Assembly (NCBI RefSeq): GCF_000006565.2
Contig: NC_031477.1
Span: 2,574,043 to 2,638,042, forward strand
Direction: 5' to 3'
DNA length: 64,000 bases
Source: Toxoplasma gondii ME49
Lineage: Eukaryota > Apicomplexa > Conoidasida > Eucoccidiorida > Sarcocystidae
Shown here piece by piece: positions 1 through 12,868 of this stretch. Numbering within the stretch: position 1 is the first letter of the stretch; every line of letters begins with the position of its first letter. The notes beneath the pieces are model-generated. The model was not told the origin of the DNA, did no database searches, and was given only the letters and a program-made list of their open reading frames with translations. Both the position numbers and the translations under genes were made by a program.

Positions 1-1
1 T

Positions 2-3000
2 CAACTGGGCGCGGTTCCGGTGAAGCGAATGACAAACAGGATTTATTCGAAATCCCGAGATAAAAGGACTGAAACCCACAGAGAAAATGCAGGAGTGCTC
101 AACGCATGTACGGGCAGAGTTGTGACTCTTTACATCGGTGCAACTGACTACTCGGACAGTAGTGAGCATGCTGAATTCCTAGCCGGCACCGTTCACAGAC
201 TGCAAACACTAAGGCGGCAACATCAAACAGTCATGGAGAGGGTCAGAAACATGACGAACGCACGAGCCACAGAGGGCGTTTCCAGTCCAGTACGCAGAGC
301 GGCTTCATCTGTGGCAGTGCCACCTCCAACGATGACCCAGTCAGTGGACGGGCAACTGCAGGCCTCACCAAAACTACCTTATTGTAGTGATCAGACCCGT
401 TGCAACTGCTTTCAAGTGAGAGTTGCAGCGATCTGCTGGATGCTGTCGACCTATAGCGAACTTGTAAATGCTTTCTTTGCCTGCTTGCTTCCATCTGTGG
501 CAAGTGACGCTGTTTCCATTGTTCCGAGGGCGTCAACAAAACCTCTATTCTCGGGAGACTCTGCCCGGAACAAAAGAGGGCGCCGTCATGCCTCTGGTGG
601 TGATCTTGTAGTAGCAACGCGACCTGCGTTTCACAACAGTAGTGCCGGATCGGGTTTTCTTCCTCTGGACGCTAGGCGCAATGAAAGTCGTGCACCGAAT
701 GGTGGTTTTCTGTCACCTTTGCTTCATCAAATGTGCTGGGTGAGGAATCACGTCAGACCGACAGAGGCGGCTTCATCCTCCTTGGTTCTAGATCGGTATT
801 CACATGCTGAAGACAGCAACGCACGGCCCAGGGCTGCCGAGTTACTACATGCTACACTGTTGTTACTCGATCGTGGAGAAGCGGCCATGGATCGTTCACG
901 TGAAACGACCCCTGTCCACCAGCCCCTTCAAATCCCCGCAACTGTCGGACTTGCTCTAGTTCGACCTGTTCCTAGAACGGTGTTACCACGGTCACGGACG
1001 CCAGCACGGACGTTCTGGCGGCCTGTCACGAAGGATCGCCGGCAGCAAAAACTTGCCTCAGGGCCGGCTCACCCATCGTCCACCGCGTCGCCAACAGAAA
1101 GCGAGAACTCTCATGCAATTAACTCTGACTATGCTGTGCGCTACAAATGGTTCGGCAAAGGCTCTTCAGAACTTTCCGACCGCCCACCATCCCTTTTCTC
1201 CTTGTGCGCAGACAGCCTGAGCCGGATGCTTATTGCTGTTTTACCCACTATATTCGATTTTCAGTGCTCAGCAATGAACGGACAGCTTTTGTGTTCGCTC
1301 ATCGACTGGTCCCGGGTTCGGCGCCCACCACGCGTTGCCCTAACGCTACTCTTGGTTGCCTCCAGCGCCGAACACAGTGCCTCGGACGCAGGCATGCTTG
1401 GCGCGAATCGGTTCCAGCGTCGAATCTCCTCGTGGCAAGGTAGTTTACCCGTCACGGGTTCAGCCATGGGCAGCCAATTGTTGGGGGTATATTGTTCATG
1501 TGAAGTCACGCAAAGGGAACGCCAGTCTTCTAAAGACGAAGCGGCCGAACCTGGCCTCTGCTCCAGACCAAGTGAAAACTTGAGCGTGTCGTTAGAAGAC
1601 ATCATGCCTTTCCGGCAACGTTTCCCCTTCGTTGATATGTTGCTTCATCGCGTTTACGATGTTAGAGACTTGTTCCCCTCATTACCGTATTTGTCGGCCG
1701 AGGTGTTGATGGCAGTATTCTGTTCGCGGACTCTCAACAGGATAGACACCGAGCAACAAATGGTTTCCTTATTTAAGTCATGGCAGCGGATTCAAACGCT
1801 CAAAAGGAGGTATTGTTCGAGTACGTGTGAGTTCGAACACAGTTCTACTACAAGCATTCACTCACGTACTGTCCGAGAAAACACTAGGGCGGACACTTCC
1901 TGCATGTACCATCTTGACAGTGCTGTGGTGGAGGGGGCTGATCAGAAGAATTCCGACAGCCACCCTGTGCATTGCATCTGTGGGAAGACTCCTGACAGAG
2001 TGTTCACCGGCACAGCTCATTCACACGCGTTCTGTTTCAGCGTCGGCGGACAAAGCTGTCAGATGACAGTCCCGCTGGAGCAAGATGGTGGAAATACCCC
2101 GACATCTGACCCAGTTGGTCGCTTGCCGTCCCCCGTAACTTCTGCGCGGCAGTCAAACGTTCGTGCAGAGCATTCGGCTCTTCGTTTTCCCATCTGCGCC
2201 AGATCAGCCGACGCCAGCGGAGTGACAGCATGTCAGCGCATGCGGTCTGAGGCTGCACCATGGCTTCACCTGTTTTCTTGCAGCACACCAGCGGCGGCTT
2301 CATGGTCTCGCACCGCTGGCTTATTACATCATCAACCACGTCGTCCGGTCCTCTCTTGGTCACGCAAATTTGCGACAACGTGTCAGGGTGCAGACCCGTC
2401 TTCTGCAGATGATCTGCCCCAGGTTGTCTGCCAGCGGACGACGCAGTGTCAACCAGCAGGGGAGGAAGCAAGAGATTTTGTCGCCTCTGACAACACTGGA
2501 ACGGATAAATTACTGAGAGCACGAATACTTCAAGGTGAACGTCACCTTCGAAGGGGACCGCGATACCCTGCATCCAACATCGTGTCCACTCTGGAAGGTA
2601 GTCGCTTCGCTTACAGCCCCGAAAAACCTCTTTCAACATATTTCACCGCAGCAGAGATTCTTGTTTGGCTTCACAAAAGGTGGCGTCTGGTCTTCATCCG
2701 TCGGAAACGCTTGCTGCCCAAGAGGGCAAGAAATGGTGTCGTCGAACAGGTAACCGGAGAAAACTGTGCAGCAGATTGCACAAATGCTTGTTGTCCCACA
2801 CTGTTGGCCCCATGTTGTGGCGACAGTAGTGTAGAAGACTTGCCCTCACATAGGGACCATGTCATTCCCCGGAGGTCATTTCCCAACGGAGTACCTCCAG
2901 TAGTCGAAATGAGCGCGCACACGGGGAAGAATGTCGTCAGTGGATCTGTCCATGAAAAGGTCAGAGTGGCTGTTACGGACTGCACAAAAGTACAGGACAG

Positions 3001-5617
3001 TAGCCTGGGGCCAGTTTCCACATCCTCAAGCTTCTCACCCGTCAGGGACAATGGCACACTCCACTCTGGCGGTTTGCTTCGTTTTTGCAACACAACTATG
3101 AAGCCAGAAGCCGGGGGATGCCAGCAAATACCAGAGCAACAGCAGAATCGGTCGCCTCATCGTGACGGTTCTGATGAATCGACATCGACAGCACAGCTGG
3201 ATAGGTCCTTCGGTGAAACTGAGCCGAGCACGGGCTGGGGTCGGTCGACAACTGCACGAGGGAGAGCAGGCAGGACGGAGGCGGGTTGCCCCGAGCAACG
3301 GCGTCTCCATGGCGGAAGCGAAGTGGACGACGATAGTACAACCGGTCTGTATAGGGGAGAATCTCCAGTAAGCTTAGGTGATTTGTCTCACATTTCCCTA
3401 AGTGATATAGCCGATCATTTAACTCTATCTGCAGAAAGTCATCATGGTGTGACAGTGCCGAAACCAGCGACGAAGCGGCGGTTTGTTAACCGTCTCGTGT
3501 ACGCGTCAGACACACGGTGGCTCGAAGTTCTTCGCAATGGACCACAACACCGCAGGCCGGAACAGCAGGTGAGAGGTTACGTGTCAATTTGTCTCTCCAG
3601 GCAAAGTCTAAGACGGAACCTTGCACATATTTGTATGGCTGCAATATCATACGAAAACAAAGCGGCAATTGTACGTCTAAGTGTTCGATTACACGTAATC
3701 ATACCAGAACAATACAAGCCGTCCTGAATTCGAGTGCTCAAGGAATCAGCTGTGATCGGTAAAGGTTGGAACAAGGACTGCAAATGCGCTTCTCAGGCAT
3801 ACACGAGGCATGGGATACACTATATCGCCGCATATGCTTGCTAACTGTCATTGTGCCACGACGGCATGTCCACCGGATCAAATTTCTTTCGCCCATTAGC
3901 GCTGCACTTGCAGCCACCGCCTTTGTCGGTTGCACGTGTCACTACCAGTTGACAGCGGCTGTAGATTTGCACGTGAAGCTACGTTGTAATATAGGTTGAA
4001 TGTGGAGTATTCAATCATGCGCTGCCTGCTGCCACATTGTTTAGAGGCCGAATGATCCGGAATGGTAGAACGGACCCACGCGTCGGTTGAACCCCAGGAA
4101 CTTCATACATATTTGCGTTGTGCTGCCACTGATATACTTTGCAGCCGTACGGCGGCGGGATCTTTTTCCGTCATATGCGGGATGCCGAATGCGTGGCTCT
4201 TAACATAGCGGCCCGCCTTTCGCTCCTGTCAGCGGAGCACCTACCCAAAACACATGGAGCACTGGAGGGCGTCGTTCGTCACCTTCTGTTCAAGACGTCG
4301 GCAGCTGCTGTGTTTAGCAATGTGTTCCCTGAGCGGTCGGCTGATACGTGGGAATGCCTTGGATTACAAGGAGGAAAGACCGCCGGTTTTCCGTCTGGAA
4401 ACTTGGTAACGGGGTTCGACCCGGGATTCTTAAACTCGGACGCCGGATATGTGCCTGTAGACATCGTCTACGCCTGCGGTCATGGCCTATGCGGAAGCCA
4501 ACAAGGCCAAGTTCACGGATGTGATCCTCGTTTCCTCGAGCCACTTAATCATATCAGATTACATCCGACTCCGGATGCAGAACTACGAACGGTGACAAGT
4601 GAGGCTTTTTCACAAAGGAGCACTAATGGGATCCCCAATGTAAGAGACTCTCAAACGGCCAATCTGGGCCCCGCGGCACCGTCTGGAATCATACCTGAGC
4701 TTCGTCCTCACCCCCATCGAAGGTCACATCACTGTCCGCTCTTTATGAGCCCTCGTCTAGGTCATGAATTGCGTACCGGCATCGCTGACCGGATTCAGGA
4801 TCGTGTCGGTGGTCATATTTCCGGTAAAGAGAACTGCCTGCGAGTGTCACGAGTAAGCGCAGCATCTTCGGTTAGGTTGCCGACAACTGGGTGTCTCCAC
4901 GAGAAGGCTCCGGCGAGTGTCAGATCACAGATAGAATGCGCCAGTCCCGGGATAATCCCATCTGCTGGACGTGGTGACTCAGGTGACACAGGTGTCTACC
5001 TGTCTCCATCAACAAACGTAGCTGGTACTCTGCGGGACAATAACAGCGATATCACATCTCGCATACCATTGCTGTACCTTTTCGACTACAATAACACACC
5101 CCATGCTCCTTATGTTTGTTCCAAGAAGCCAAAAGATGACAAATGTCTTTTCCGAATCAGGTGTTCACAACGTGCTCTTTCAGGTGAAACTTACAGCGAT
5201 TCTGTGAAGCCTAATCTTGCAGTGTCGAAAAATGGTCAACCAAAAGAGATGTATTACAACAGGGAGGCGGGAAACAGTTGGGAAAGGGTAGTTCTTCCAT
5301 GTGATGGTGGAGAGGAGGGATGGATGTCTGCTGCAGCACCGCTAGACATGCTACTGCACCGACAGTCTTCCCTCATCAGGCTGTGGGAGCGACGCCTGCT
5401 GATTAATACTGTTGCTGAGTCTCTTAGGTGCACACCTAAGGCTGTGACTCCGGAAATACCTAGGTGGGAGGATGACATTCAATCCGACAGCAGTACACGG
5501 GCCTGCAGCTCGATGTGTGCCTGGCCTTCTCTTGGCGTTGATTGTCCGTGCGGGTGCACAAAAGCTGTTCGACAAGTAACGCGAGGTCCAGTGGACGGAG
5601 ATATGCATGCGGAGTAA
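2..5617 (+). CDS. Large unidentified protein, 5' end outside the window
   Basis: The reading frame is open from position 2 to a splice donor at 3568 (CAG|GTGAGA). It resumes in phase after an acceptor at 4144 (TTTGCAG) and runs to a stop at 5615-5617. The first in-window ATG is at 29, giving at least 1,670 residues, but the frame is also open upstream of it, so the true start may lie outside the window. About 3.5 kb and 1.5 kb of uninterrupted frame at this base composition are very unlikely by chance, which is the main argument that the gene is real. The protein is rich in Ser, Arg, Thr and Pro, with scattered Cys and no obvious membrane segment, repeat or catalytic motif. I recognise no family. 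It converges with the MQO gene on the other strand. The intron join is inferred; exon 2 could instead belong to a second gene. Confidence 0.55.
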
Positions 5618-7021
5618 TTACGGACTCCGGCGAACCCACCGCAAGCCGCGTAGGTGTACTCAGATACAGTTAAGGTGATGAGCTTCGTTTTGCGTGTCTT
5701 GTGGTGTTGGCATACTACTGAACAAGACTACGTATTACGCGACCTTTCAAATATTCGTCCCGTTTTGTGGCTCGGTCTCCATGGGAAGCACGATGGGCCG
5801 GTCTCTGGGCGCATTTTCCACAACGTGGCTCTCTACCACATCCAGCACGAGCAGGCCACAGGCTGTGCACAACGAACTGCTTAACAGGGCGACCTCATAA
5901 ATTGATTCGATTTACAGTAGAGTGCTGCGCGACATGCCCTGCAGAAAAACGAGAACGTAGTGAAAACCTACTGTGCCGCCGAAGAGTCAGTCATGAGCGC
6001 CGAGGAAACGTATGCGTTTTTGTTTCCTGTTTGAACGCTAAACCGACAATCTCTTCATGCAAGAATTGTTCGCTTTCGCAGTCGCTGCATCGCAGTGGAG
6101 CGCTCTTATATTCCTTGCGATTGCCATAAATATTGAATGTAGTTCCAAAGTTGACAAAGGGTGAGTGCTGCATGGGGAAATGGTATTTCATATTTTGTCA
6201 TCGAAATGGGAAAAATATATCCCATTTCATAAATGCATATCCGCTAGCAGTTGCTCTCTGATCGCCGCTAAACAAAGAGTGAAGCCTCTGACAGCCGCCT
6301 ATTTTTTTCACAATTGCTACTTCTGGTTCGAAAAAAGAACACAATATACGAAGCGTCTGATCGGGACAACTCGGCCAGAACCCGGGCAGCCACGAGTGTA
6401 GGACGCACAGTCCTGCAGTTTATATCTCTCCAGTGGCTCACAATATGCTGTGCCAAACAGCAGCATCTCAAAGGAAACACATTTGCAACTGCTCCTCAGA
6501 CAGGCAACGTAGGTGAGAGAGTAGATACCCCGATGGGGTTACCGAAGGTGCTGCGTAGGGTAAGAAGTTATTTCGATAATTATAACCTTCTGAACAGCTG
6601 AGCATTGAATACGAGGTTTTCAGGGATGCGGGTGACAAAAAGATGAACAACACATTTCTGTTCACTTTATAATGCCACATTTCCTTCCTGCCGTCTTCAT
6701 GAAGGATCCGAAAATATCTTGGTTCATGAGACTTACAGGATATTCAGTCTTTTCAACACATTAGCTGTGGTACACGACACCACGTAATACACCGACAAAT
6801 CATTGTTGCGACGCTAGGACGGACACGAGAAGCATCTGAAGCAGAGGCTAGTCCGGGCGAACTTGCCCAAGCATCCTACCTTCCCCTCACACCACATCGA
6901 TGTCCGGCCGCGAGACAGAACTGTGTGTGTGTAGGGGCACATGGTTTGGCCGACGCACAGGAAGCGAAATCACCGACAAAATGTCGACACTTTGCGCAGA
7001 AATCCAAATGATGATGGGCTC
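5618..7021. other. Intergenic region between convergent genes
   Basis: This stretch lies between the stop of the left-hand plus-strand gene and the stop of the minus-strand MQO gene, so it should hold both 3' UTRs. Only short unrelated ORFs occur. I see no RNA gene or repeat beyond a short GT run near 6924. Confidence 0.6.
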
Positions 7022-10000
7022 CTAGTGTGCCACGGGGTATTCGCCTTCCAGAAGTGTCCGTTTGAAGAGCTTTTCATCAATGTTCGCGCCCAGCCTCTTG
7101 CAGATTGCACGCATGTCCAGCTCGGCATTGCCCAAGCAGGTCGTGCCTCCAGGTGAAGGCGTAATGTTGAAAATAATTCCAGTGCCTGTGTGTGGACATA
7201 TACACGTGTTCACACTTTCGCATAAGCCCACTCGTAGAGTTTTCTGGTGAAGCTGTTCCAGGAAATTCAACTTCCTTCGATTGGGCGGAACGAACATTAC
7301 ATACGCACACGGCGCCCACGGGTGACAGTCGAGACAAGCTAGTGCAGACGTCAGTCGCGGCCGTTACATAGTGATGTAACTAAGCCGCCATGGGATCAGT
7401 AGTGAAAAGCATGTATGCACTTTCGCCCACAACAGTCTTCAGATATGCCAGATCGAGGCAAACATCAAGGCACTGATATATCAACGCAAATACGAAGCAG
7501 TGTAGGCAACGACAGCCAACCGGTCGCTTGCTCGCTACATTAATAACAAAACAGGTGAACATATGAACAGTCAACGATGACCATTCTTGATTCAGCAGCC
7601 TAACAGTGCCTTCAAAGCTGCAGAAAATCTGCTAGTTGCCGAATACAACGGCTGCTCACCTGGATTGATTTTGCCTTCTCCCAGCAGCAATTTCTTTTGT
7701 ACCTTGTCTATGAGCTGAGGTCGTACACCACCATAGCCCTGTGCGTATGTGAGATCTTCCGGCTTGATTGACGGGACAATTTTCTTGACGTCCTATAGCC
7801 ACAACGCCCCGAAAGCAGCAGACAGGCAGTGTGTTCGATTAGCGCCGCACATCGACTTGGAGGCAAACGGGAACTCTACATCCTACAGCGATCGAGCCAA
7901 CGCGTTGCCAATGGTTCGCCCATACTCCAGCTACGAGCTGTCCCAACTCGTGTGAATTGAATCGGCAAGAAGTTCCGTGAGCACGTATGCATTTCCGCAA
8001 ATACATGAAAGAGGAGACTCTCGCTAATATTGTCAACGGGATAACCAACTGTCCAGTCTCAGTTTCTGGCCAACCGGAAATTCGCCGGAAAGTATCATTC
8101 GCAGTGAAGCTTCTCAGTCCTATATCATTTCAGCTGAAGCGAAGAGCATTCACACACTTTCCCCGCAGTCCAGCCCCCTATCGGCGTAGGTGTAAGTCCC
8201 TGATCTCCCTTGGTTCCTTACGTTGGCGAAGAGCACGGTGTTCAGCTTCGGGACCTCGAAGAGGAAGTTTCTCAAGACGTAGTTGCGCATGTGGGACGTG
8301 CCAAGGAGATCCAAATACACCTTAACGAGGTTTATGTCGGGGTTAATAACACGCAAGAAGTCGCCGATGGAAGACATGTTGTAGCGTTCGAGCATGGGGA
8401 GCGGAAGCGCGGTAGGGCCGAACCTCGTCTTTCCCACTGCAACGAGATCTGGATCTCCGTGCACCGCAGCGAACGGGAGCCGCGGGTCTTGGCACGTGTA
8501 GACTTTCCCATTCAACATTTCGGGCGCAAAGTAGAAGCTTCCGGCCATCGGGAGACAGCTGAAGTTCAGTCCGTAGCCCATACGCTGGGCCAACAGCAGC
8601 GACTGACCGCAAGCACTGACAACGACGAATCGCGCCTGAACCAGAGAGAACAAACATCCTCAGCAAACGCTTGGTCAACGAAGCTGTGTACTCACCGCCA
8701 GCAGTCATATCGAACACGGCTGAATACCGACGTCGAACCCAAGAGCGTCGCTAGAAGTCCAGCACCGCTGCGGATGCTTTGCATGGCGGAATAGTGCTGT
8801 ACAAGATGAGGGTATTTCTGTGCCCATCGATAGAAATGAGAAGTGTGAGCGGAAAGGAACCGAAGCCCCCGACTGAATCGTACTCTCTCTATGCCGCGGC
8901 TTGTTTTGATGGAGAAGGTATCACCGTCATGCTTCAGGTCCAGGAGTTCCGTCGAGGTTTGAATGTCCACCTGCAACACGAAAGTAGACAGGCGCTGCGA
9001 AAGATTCATTACTAAGAGTGTAGAGAAGGTACGGACGCAAGACAAACCGACAGACAGGAAGAACTACACTGGAAAGAAGTGCAGCTGCGATCTCCATCAG
9101 TTGCTGGCGTCCCATCTTCAATTTACAATTTAGAGCAGTGCATCTCGGAGACAGAGAACAAACCTCTCAGTGGCACGCCACTACGCGTTTGCTCCACCAT
9201 ATTAGTTGCATGCCGGCTGCGGCGTGGAAAAACGTTAAGATCCGAGCACTCGATATCTCTCCACTAGGATCTGGAATCTCCAAATAAGTCTCGACCGTCC
9301 GCTTGGTAAATATGTGAAGGCAAAAATTACCAAAAATCATTTCGCCTGACCTGCTTGCCGTTGGCGTGCCTTTTCGCCTGGTCGACAAACGAGGCAGCCA
9401 AGTGGTAGTAGTTCACCGCAGAATGCTCATCCGGAATAAAGATGGCGCACGCTGAATCCGATCGCATAGAATGGGAGTTCTTCATGCCGACACGTGGCTC
9501 GACTTCGGCAATCTGCAGAGAAACAAGACGGATCGGGAATGGAGGGCGTCGGCACTGTGAACATGAGTCTGTCGAGAATGCTTGCTCCCGGTTAACCACG
9601 TAAGAAAAGTCAACGATGCACCTCCATCTTTACTCTGTCACCGCTCACGCACGGCTGCAAGAAACGCGGGATGGCCCCCCTCTGGATCGTCGCAGGCACG
9701 CCAGTACGGGACAAATATCACATGCGTTTCTGATGGATGTCCGCTACGAGTCTCCTCTGTTTCTCTCATCCCCTAGTGCTTCGACCCTGGTGGATTCGGG
9801 ACCGACCGTCTTCTTGTCGATGAACTGCATGCGCGTGAACAAATTCTTGAAGACGTGGTATCGCTTCTCCATGAACTCGCACTCTGTGTCGCCGACAGCG
9901 AGCGCCATCTTTTGCATCTTTTGGACGACCAGGTCTCTCTCCGACGGAGGCAACTTCGTTGCGAAGTTACGGAGCATATCGGCCTGGCGCTTCACGATCT

Positions 10001-11213
10001 TCGCTTTTTCAACGGTGTAATTCGTCTCGATGTCGCCACAATGGATTGTCTGAGAGTTGTTGCGTGGGCACGAGGCGACCACCGCAAACGAGGGACGTCG
10101 CTCCACCAGTCCGATCTTCTTCAGATCTGCAAAGCACTCAGAGACGTGACAATCGTGTGGGCGTCTGCAGCGTAATGTGTGATACCCATAAACCGTCAGG
10201 AACCCTACATCAGTCGTCTTTCTCGTCTATGCTGCACATCCCAAAAGACTAACTTCTCACACGTTTGTATCCCAGTGCCGCGTATGAGGCACAAGCCAGC
10301 GAGGTCGACAGCGAGGCGGTATACCTGCAGGTGCGCGTCACAGTGGACTGTCACTCGGCAACTCTGCCACAAAATGGAGATGCTTCAAAAACAGACAGCT
10401 ATCAGAACTTTAGAAACATGCATGCCTGGTGAAATAGAACTGAAAAAGGTTGACCCTCCCGATAGCATAGCCAAAGCATTGTACACGACCCACTAGTCAG
10501 TTCACTTCAGTCCTTCTCAAGACATCTGCTCATCGAATTCACTTTTCGGCTCAAAGCAGATGTCAGTTTCCCTTTCTCTGCGCCTCGCATGCCATGTGGA
10601 TGCTGATGCACAATTGGAAAAGCAGAGTCAGCCAAGTTACACGAGACGCTCTGAGGAGTTTTCTTGTCTGTGCGAAGATGCCCCGCAAGCTTCGTCCGTA
10701 CTATTTCCGCTTTGCTGGGAAGCCACCACTGCAAATCCCTCCAGACCGTGTTTCCCATTCATGCACACGAGGCAATGTTTGATTGTGCCATAATCTTTTC
10801 GAGATTCATTCACAAAATCGCAGCAGGATGGCATCGGTACCTGTGAACGTGCAGAGTTCGTACAGCAGAGCCGTTCCAGTGACACCACCGCCAACAATGA
10901 ACACATCGTAGACATCTGTGGCATGGCGACCCGTAGAAATACTGGGGGTTGACTGCCGGGAAGGAGATGCTGGTCCACTCGTCATTCCTCCAGTAGACGA
11001 GCCTGGTTTCTGCAACGGCGTGGCACTCGCCGGCTTCGTATCTGCAGCAGTTGCTGTTGGCGCAGCAGCAGAAGAGAACCGACGAGAGAAAGTGCCTCGC
11101 AGCCGAGCATTCTCAATAAAAAACAGAGGAGAGAGTTGCGGGCGACTTCCAGAAGCGAACAAAGGTCTGGAAGTCGTGAGCGCAGTGTTTAGAAACCGAA
11201 GCGCAGCAGCCAT
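7022..11213 (-). CDS. MQO: Malate:quinone oxidoreductase, mitochondrial
   Basis: This FAD enzyme oxidises malate to oxaloacetate and passes electrons to quinone at the inner mitochondrial membrane; it belongs to the TCA cycle and respiratory chain. Seven exons close in phase to 557 residues: 11213-10841, 10126-9786, 9512-9351, 8970-8884, 8635-8222, 7792-7660 and 7185-7022. Residues 1-50 are rich in Ala, Arg and Ser without acidic residues until E34, as in a mitochondrial presequence. The dinucleotide-binding motif GGGVTG sits at 108-113. Exon 2 carries the family block NNSQTIHCGDIETNYT, exon 5 VVVSACGQSLL and exon 6 LTYAQGYGGVRPQ. Exon 7 has ITPSPGGTTCLGNAE. The exon 2 donor (AGG|GTCGAA) is weak, but both phase and alignment support it. 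A related lactate or malate dehydrogenase is ruled out by these blocks. Confidence 0.95.
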
Positions 11214-12868
11214 TGTGGACGGCAACTGGAAGGTTCTTGTGGGTCTGATGCCCAGAAACAAATAAAACTTGGTCCTATCTGTCGAACCTCGTCGTACGAT
11301 TTCAACTGGTCCTGAACTGTGTCAGGAGTGTCGCCTGCATCCAGCAGGGGGGCGAACAGGTGGAAACATAGAAGGGCTGCCGGTAGTGCAAAATGGCGTC
11401 GGACTGTACACAATTATCACTCCAGTTACCGCGTAGATGGCGGAGCACGCAGCTGCGGATGGCGAGACAGTGATTTTCCTACCTCAAGTGGCGCTCAGCG
11501 GAACAGCACGACTACCAGGGACGATAGAGTCTTACCAGGGGCGGAAAGAATCGACAGCCAAAAACTGATGGGGGGTAGGGGATGGCAGAGTCTGGAATCT
11601 CGGACAATCACGCGACAAATGGTTCCGAGTGTGGAAAGAAATTTTTCGTTGACGAGTGGAGACAGCAGAGGCGACACAAGAAAAGGAAACAGAGATCACA
11701 CTCTCAGCAGCGAACAATGTGGTAAGGTGGCCCAAGTGTACTTGCAATGCACAGCACCCTGTCAACTCCTGTTGGAGCGAAGAATCTGGGAGGCGGCCCT
11801 TGAACCCGCAGGCAAAAGTCGGGAAAAGTGCTTCAGCATGAACGCCAAAAACGAGGATTTCTTGGCGACAGTTTGCTGATTCGTAAGCGGGTTAAGTCGC
11901 ATGGAGTTGCCGACTGAGGGGGACAGCTGCACAGCCGACTGACTGCTCTACTATTCCGTGAGCCTCCATGTGGCATGCGTGCATGCGAGGAGGGTCAGTC
12001 TCCTCTCGCGACGAGCACACGGGTTGCAAGTGCAAAAGGTGGGAACTTGTGTAGCCCCTACAGGGAAAATCAAAAAGAGATCAACTGGCAGAATCTGCCA
12101 AGAAGCAACTGTGGGGTTTTCTCGCGGTGATGATTCGAGGGGGTTGTAAATTCCCATCTCGTAGGTGTACACGGCGGCTAGTCTCTCGTCGTCTTATTAT
12201 GGAGGGGCGGCGGAAGGGACAGGAGCGGGCACAGGACCGGATACGGTTTTGTCGCAGCTACCAGGTGGGACACAGGAATCCTGTATTCTATTACCTTCTT
12301 CCGTATCGACCATAATCAGGGCAATCGAACGCCAGAAGATGATCTCCTGTCGCCGCTGCTCCAACAGACTCGTGGCAGTTCGGTTTCACGAAAACAGGGT
12401 CTTCTCTACAAGTGTGGTCGTCGGGAAACGTATCCTCCTGGAACGGCTGTGCTTTCAACTGATCCTTAGAAGAACGTGGTCTGCTTGAGGTTGAGTCATT
12501 TGTTTGCAGCTCGTACTGTTTCAATCGGTAGCATAGCGTTGTATTCAGTGAGCCCCCGGCAATTCAACCTGTCTACATGACGGACGACACCTGCAGCAGA
12601 ACATCATAACCTTCGAAGGGTGCTCTTGGCAATTCGCACGGCCTGCATCGGGCACTCATCACGCGTGCCGCAGTGTACTGAGATAACCTGGCCTCCACTG
12701 TAGAGGGTTCGCCGTTCCAGCACGCAGTTCTTTAGACGGTCTCGTACAGGAACATCCGCCAGTCACGGAACAGGAGTCATTCTTCACTTGCAATCCAAGC
12801 AAGAAACTGCACCAAATCACCTCTTTGTAGGCACGAACTGTGCGACTCCCTATCTACCCACCACATAC
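11214..12868. promoter_or_regulatory. Upstream region of MQO and 3' flank of the protease gene
   Basis: The stretch of about 1.65 kb lies between two minus-strand genes. It should contain the MQO promoter and 5' UTR next to 11213 and the 3' UTR of the upstream protease near 12868. Reading both strands, I see only short ORFs with no family resemblance, no RNA gene and no repeat. Confidence 0.4.

Noticed and set aside
5991..6680. Cluster of overlapping short ORFs between the left gene and MQO
   Set aside because: They overlap on both strands, have no family resemblance and no splice-consistent joins. They look like chance frames in 3' flank.
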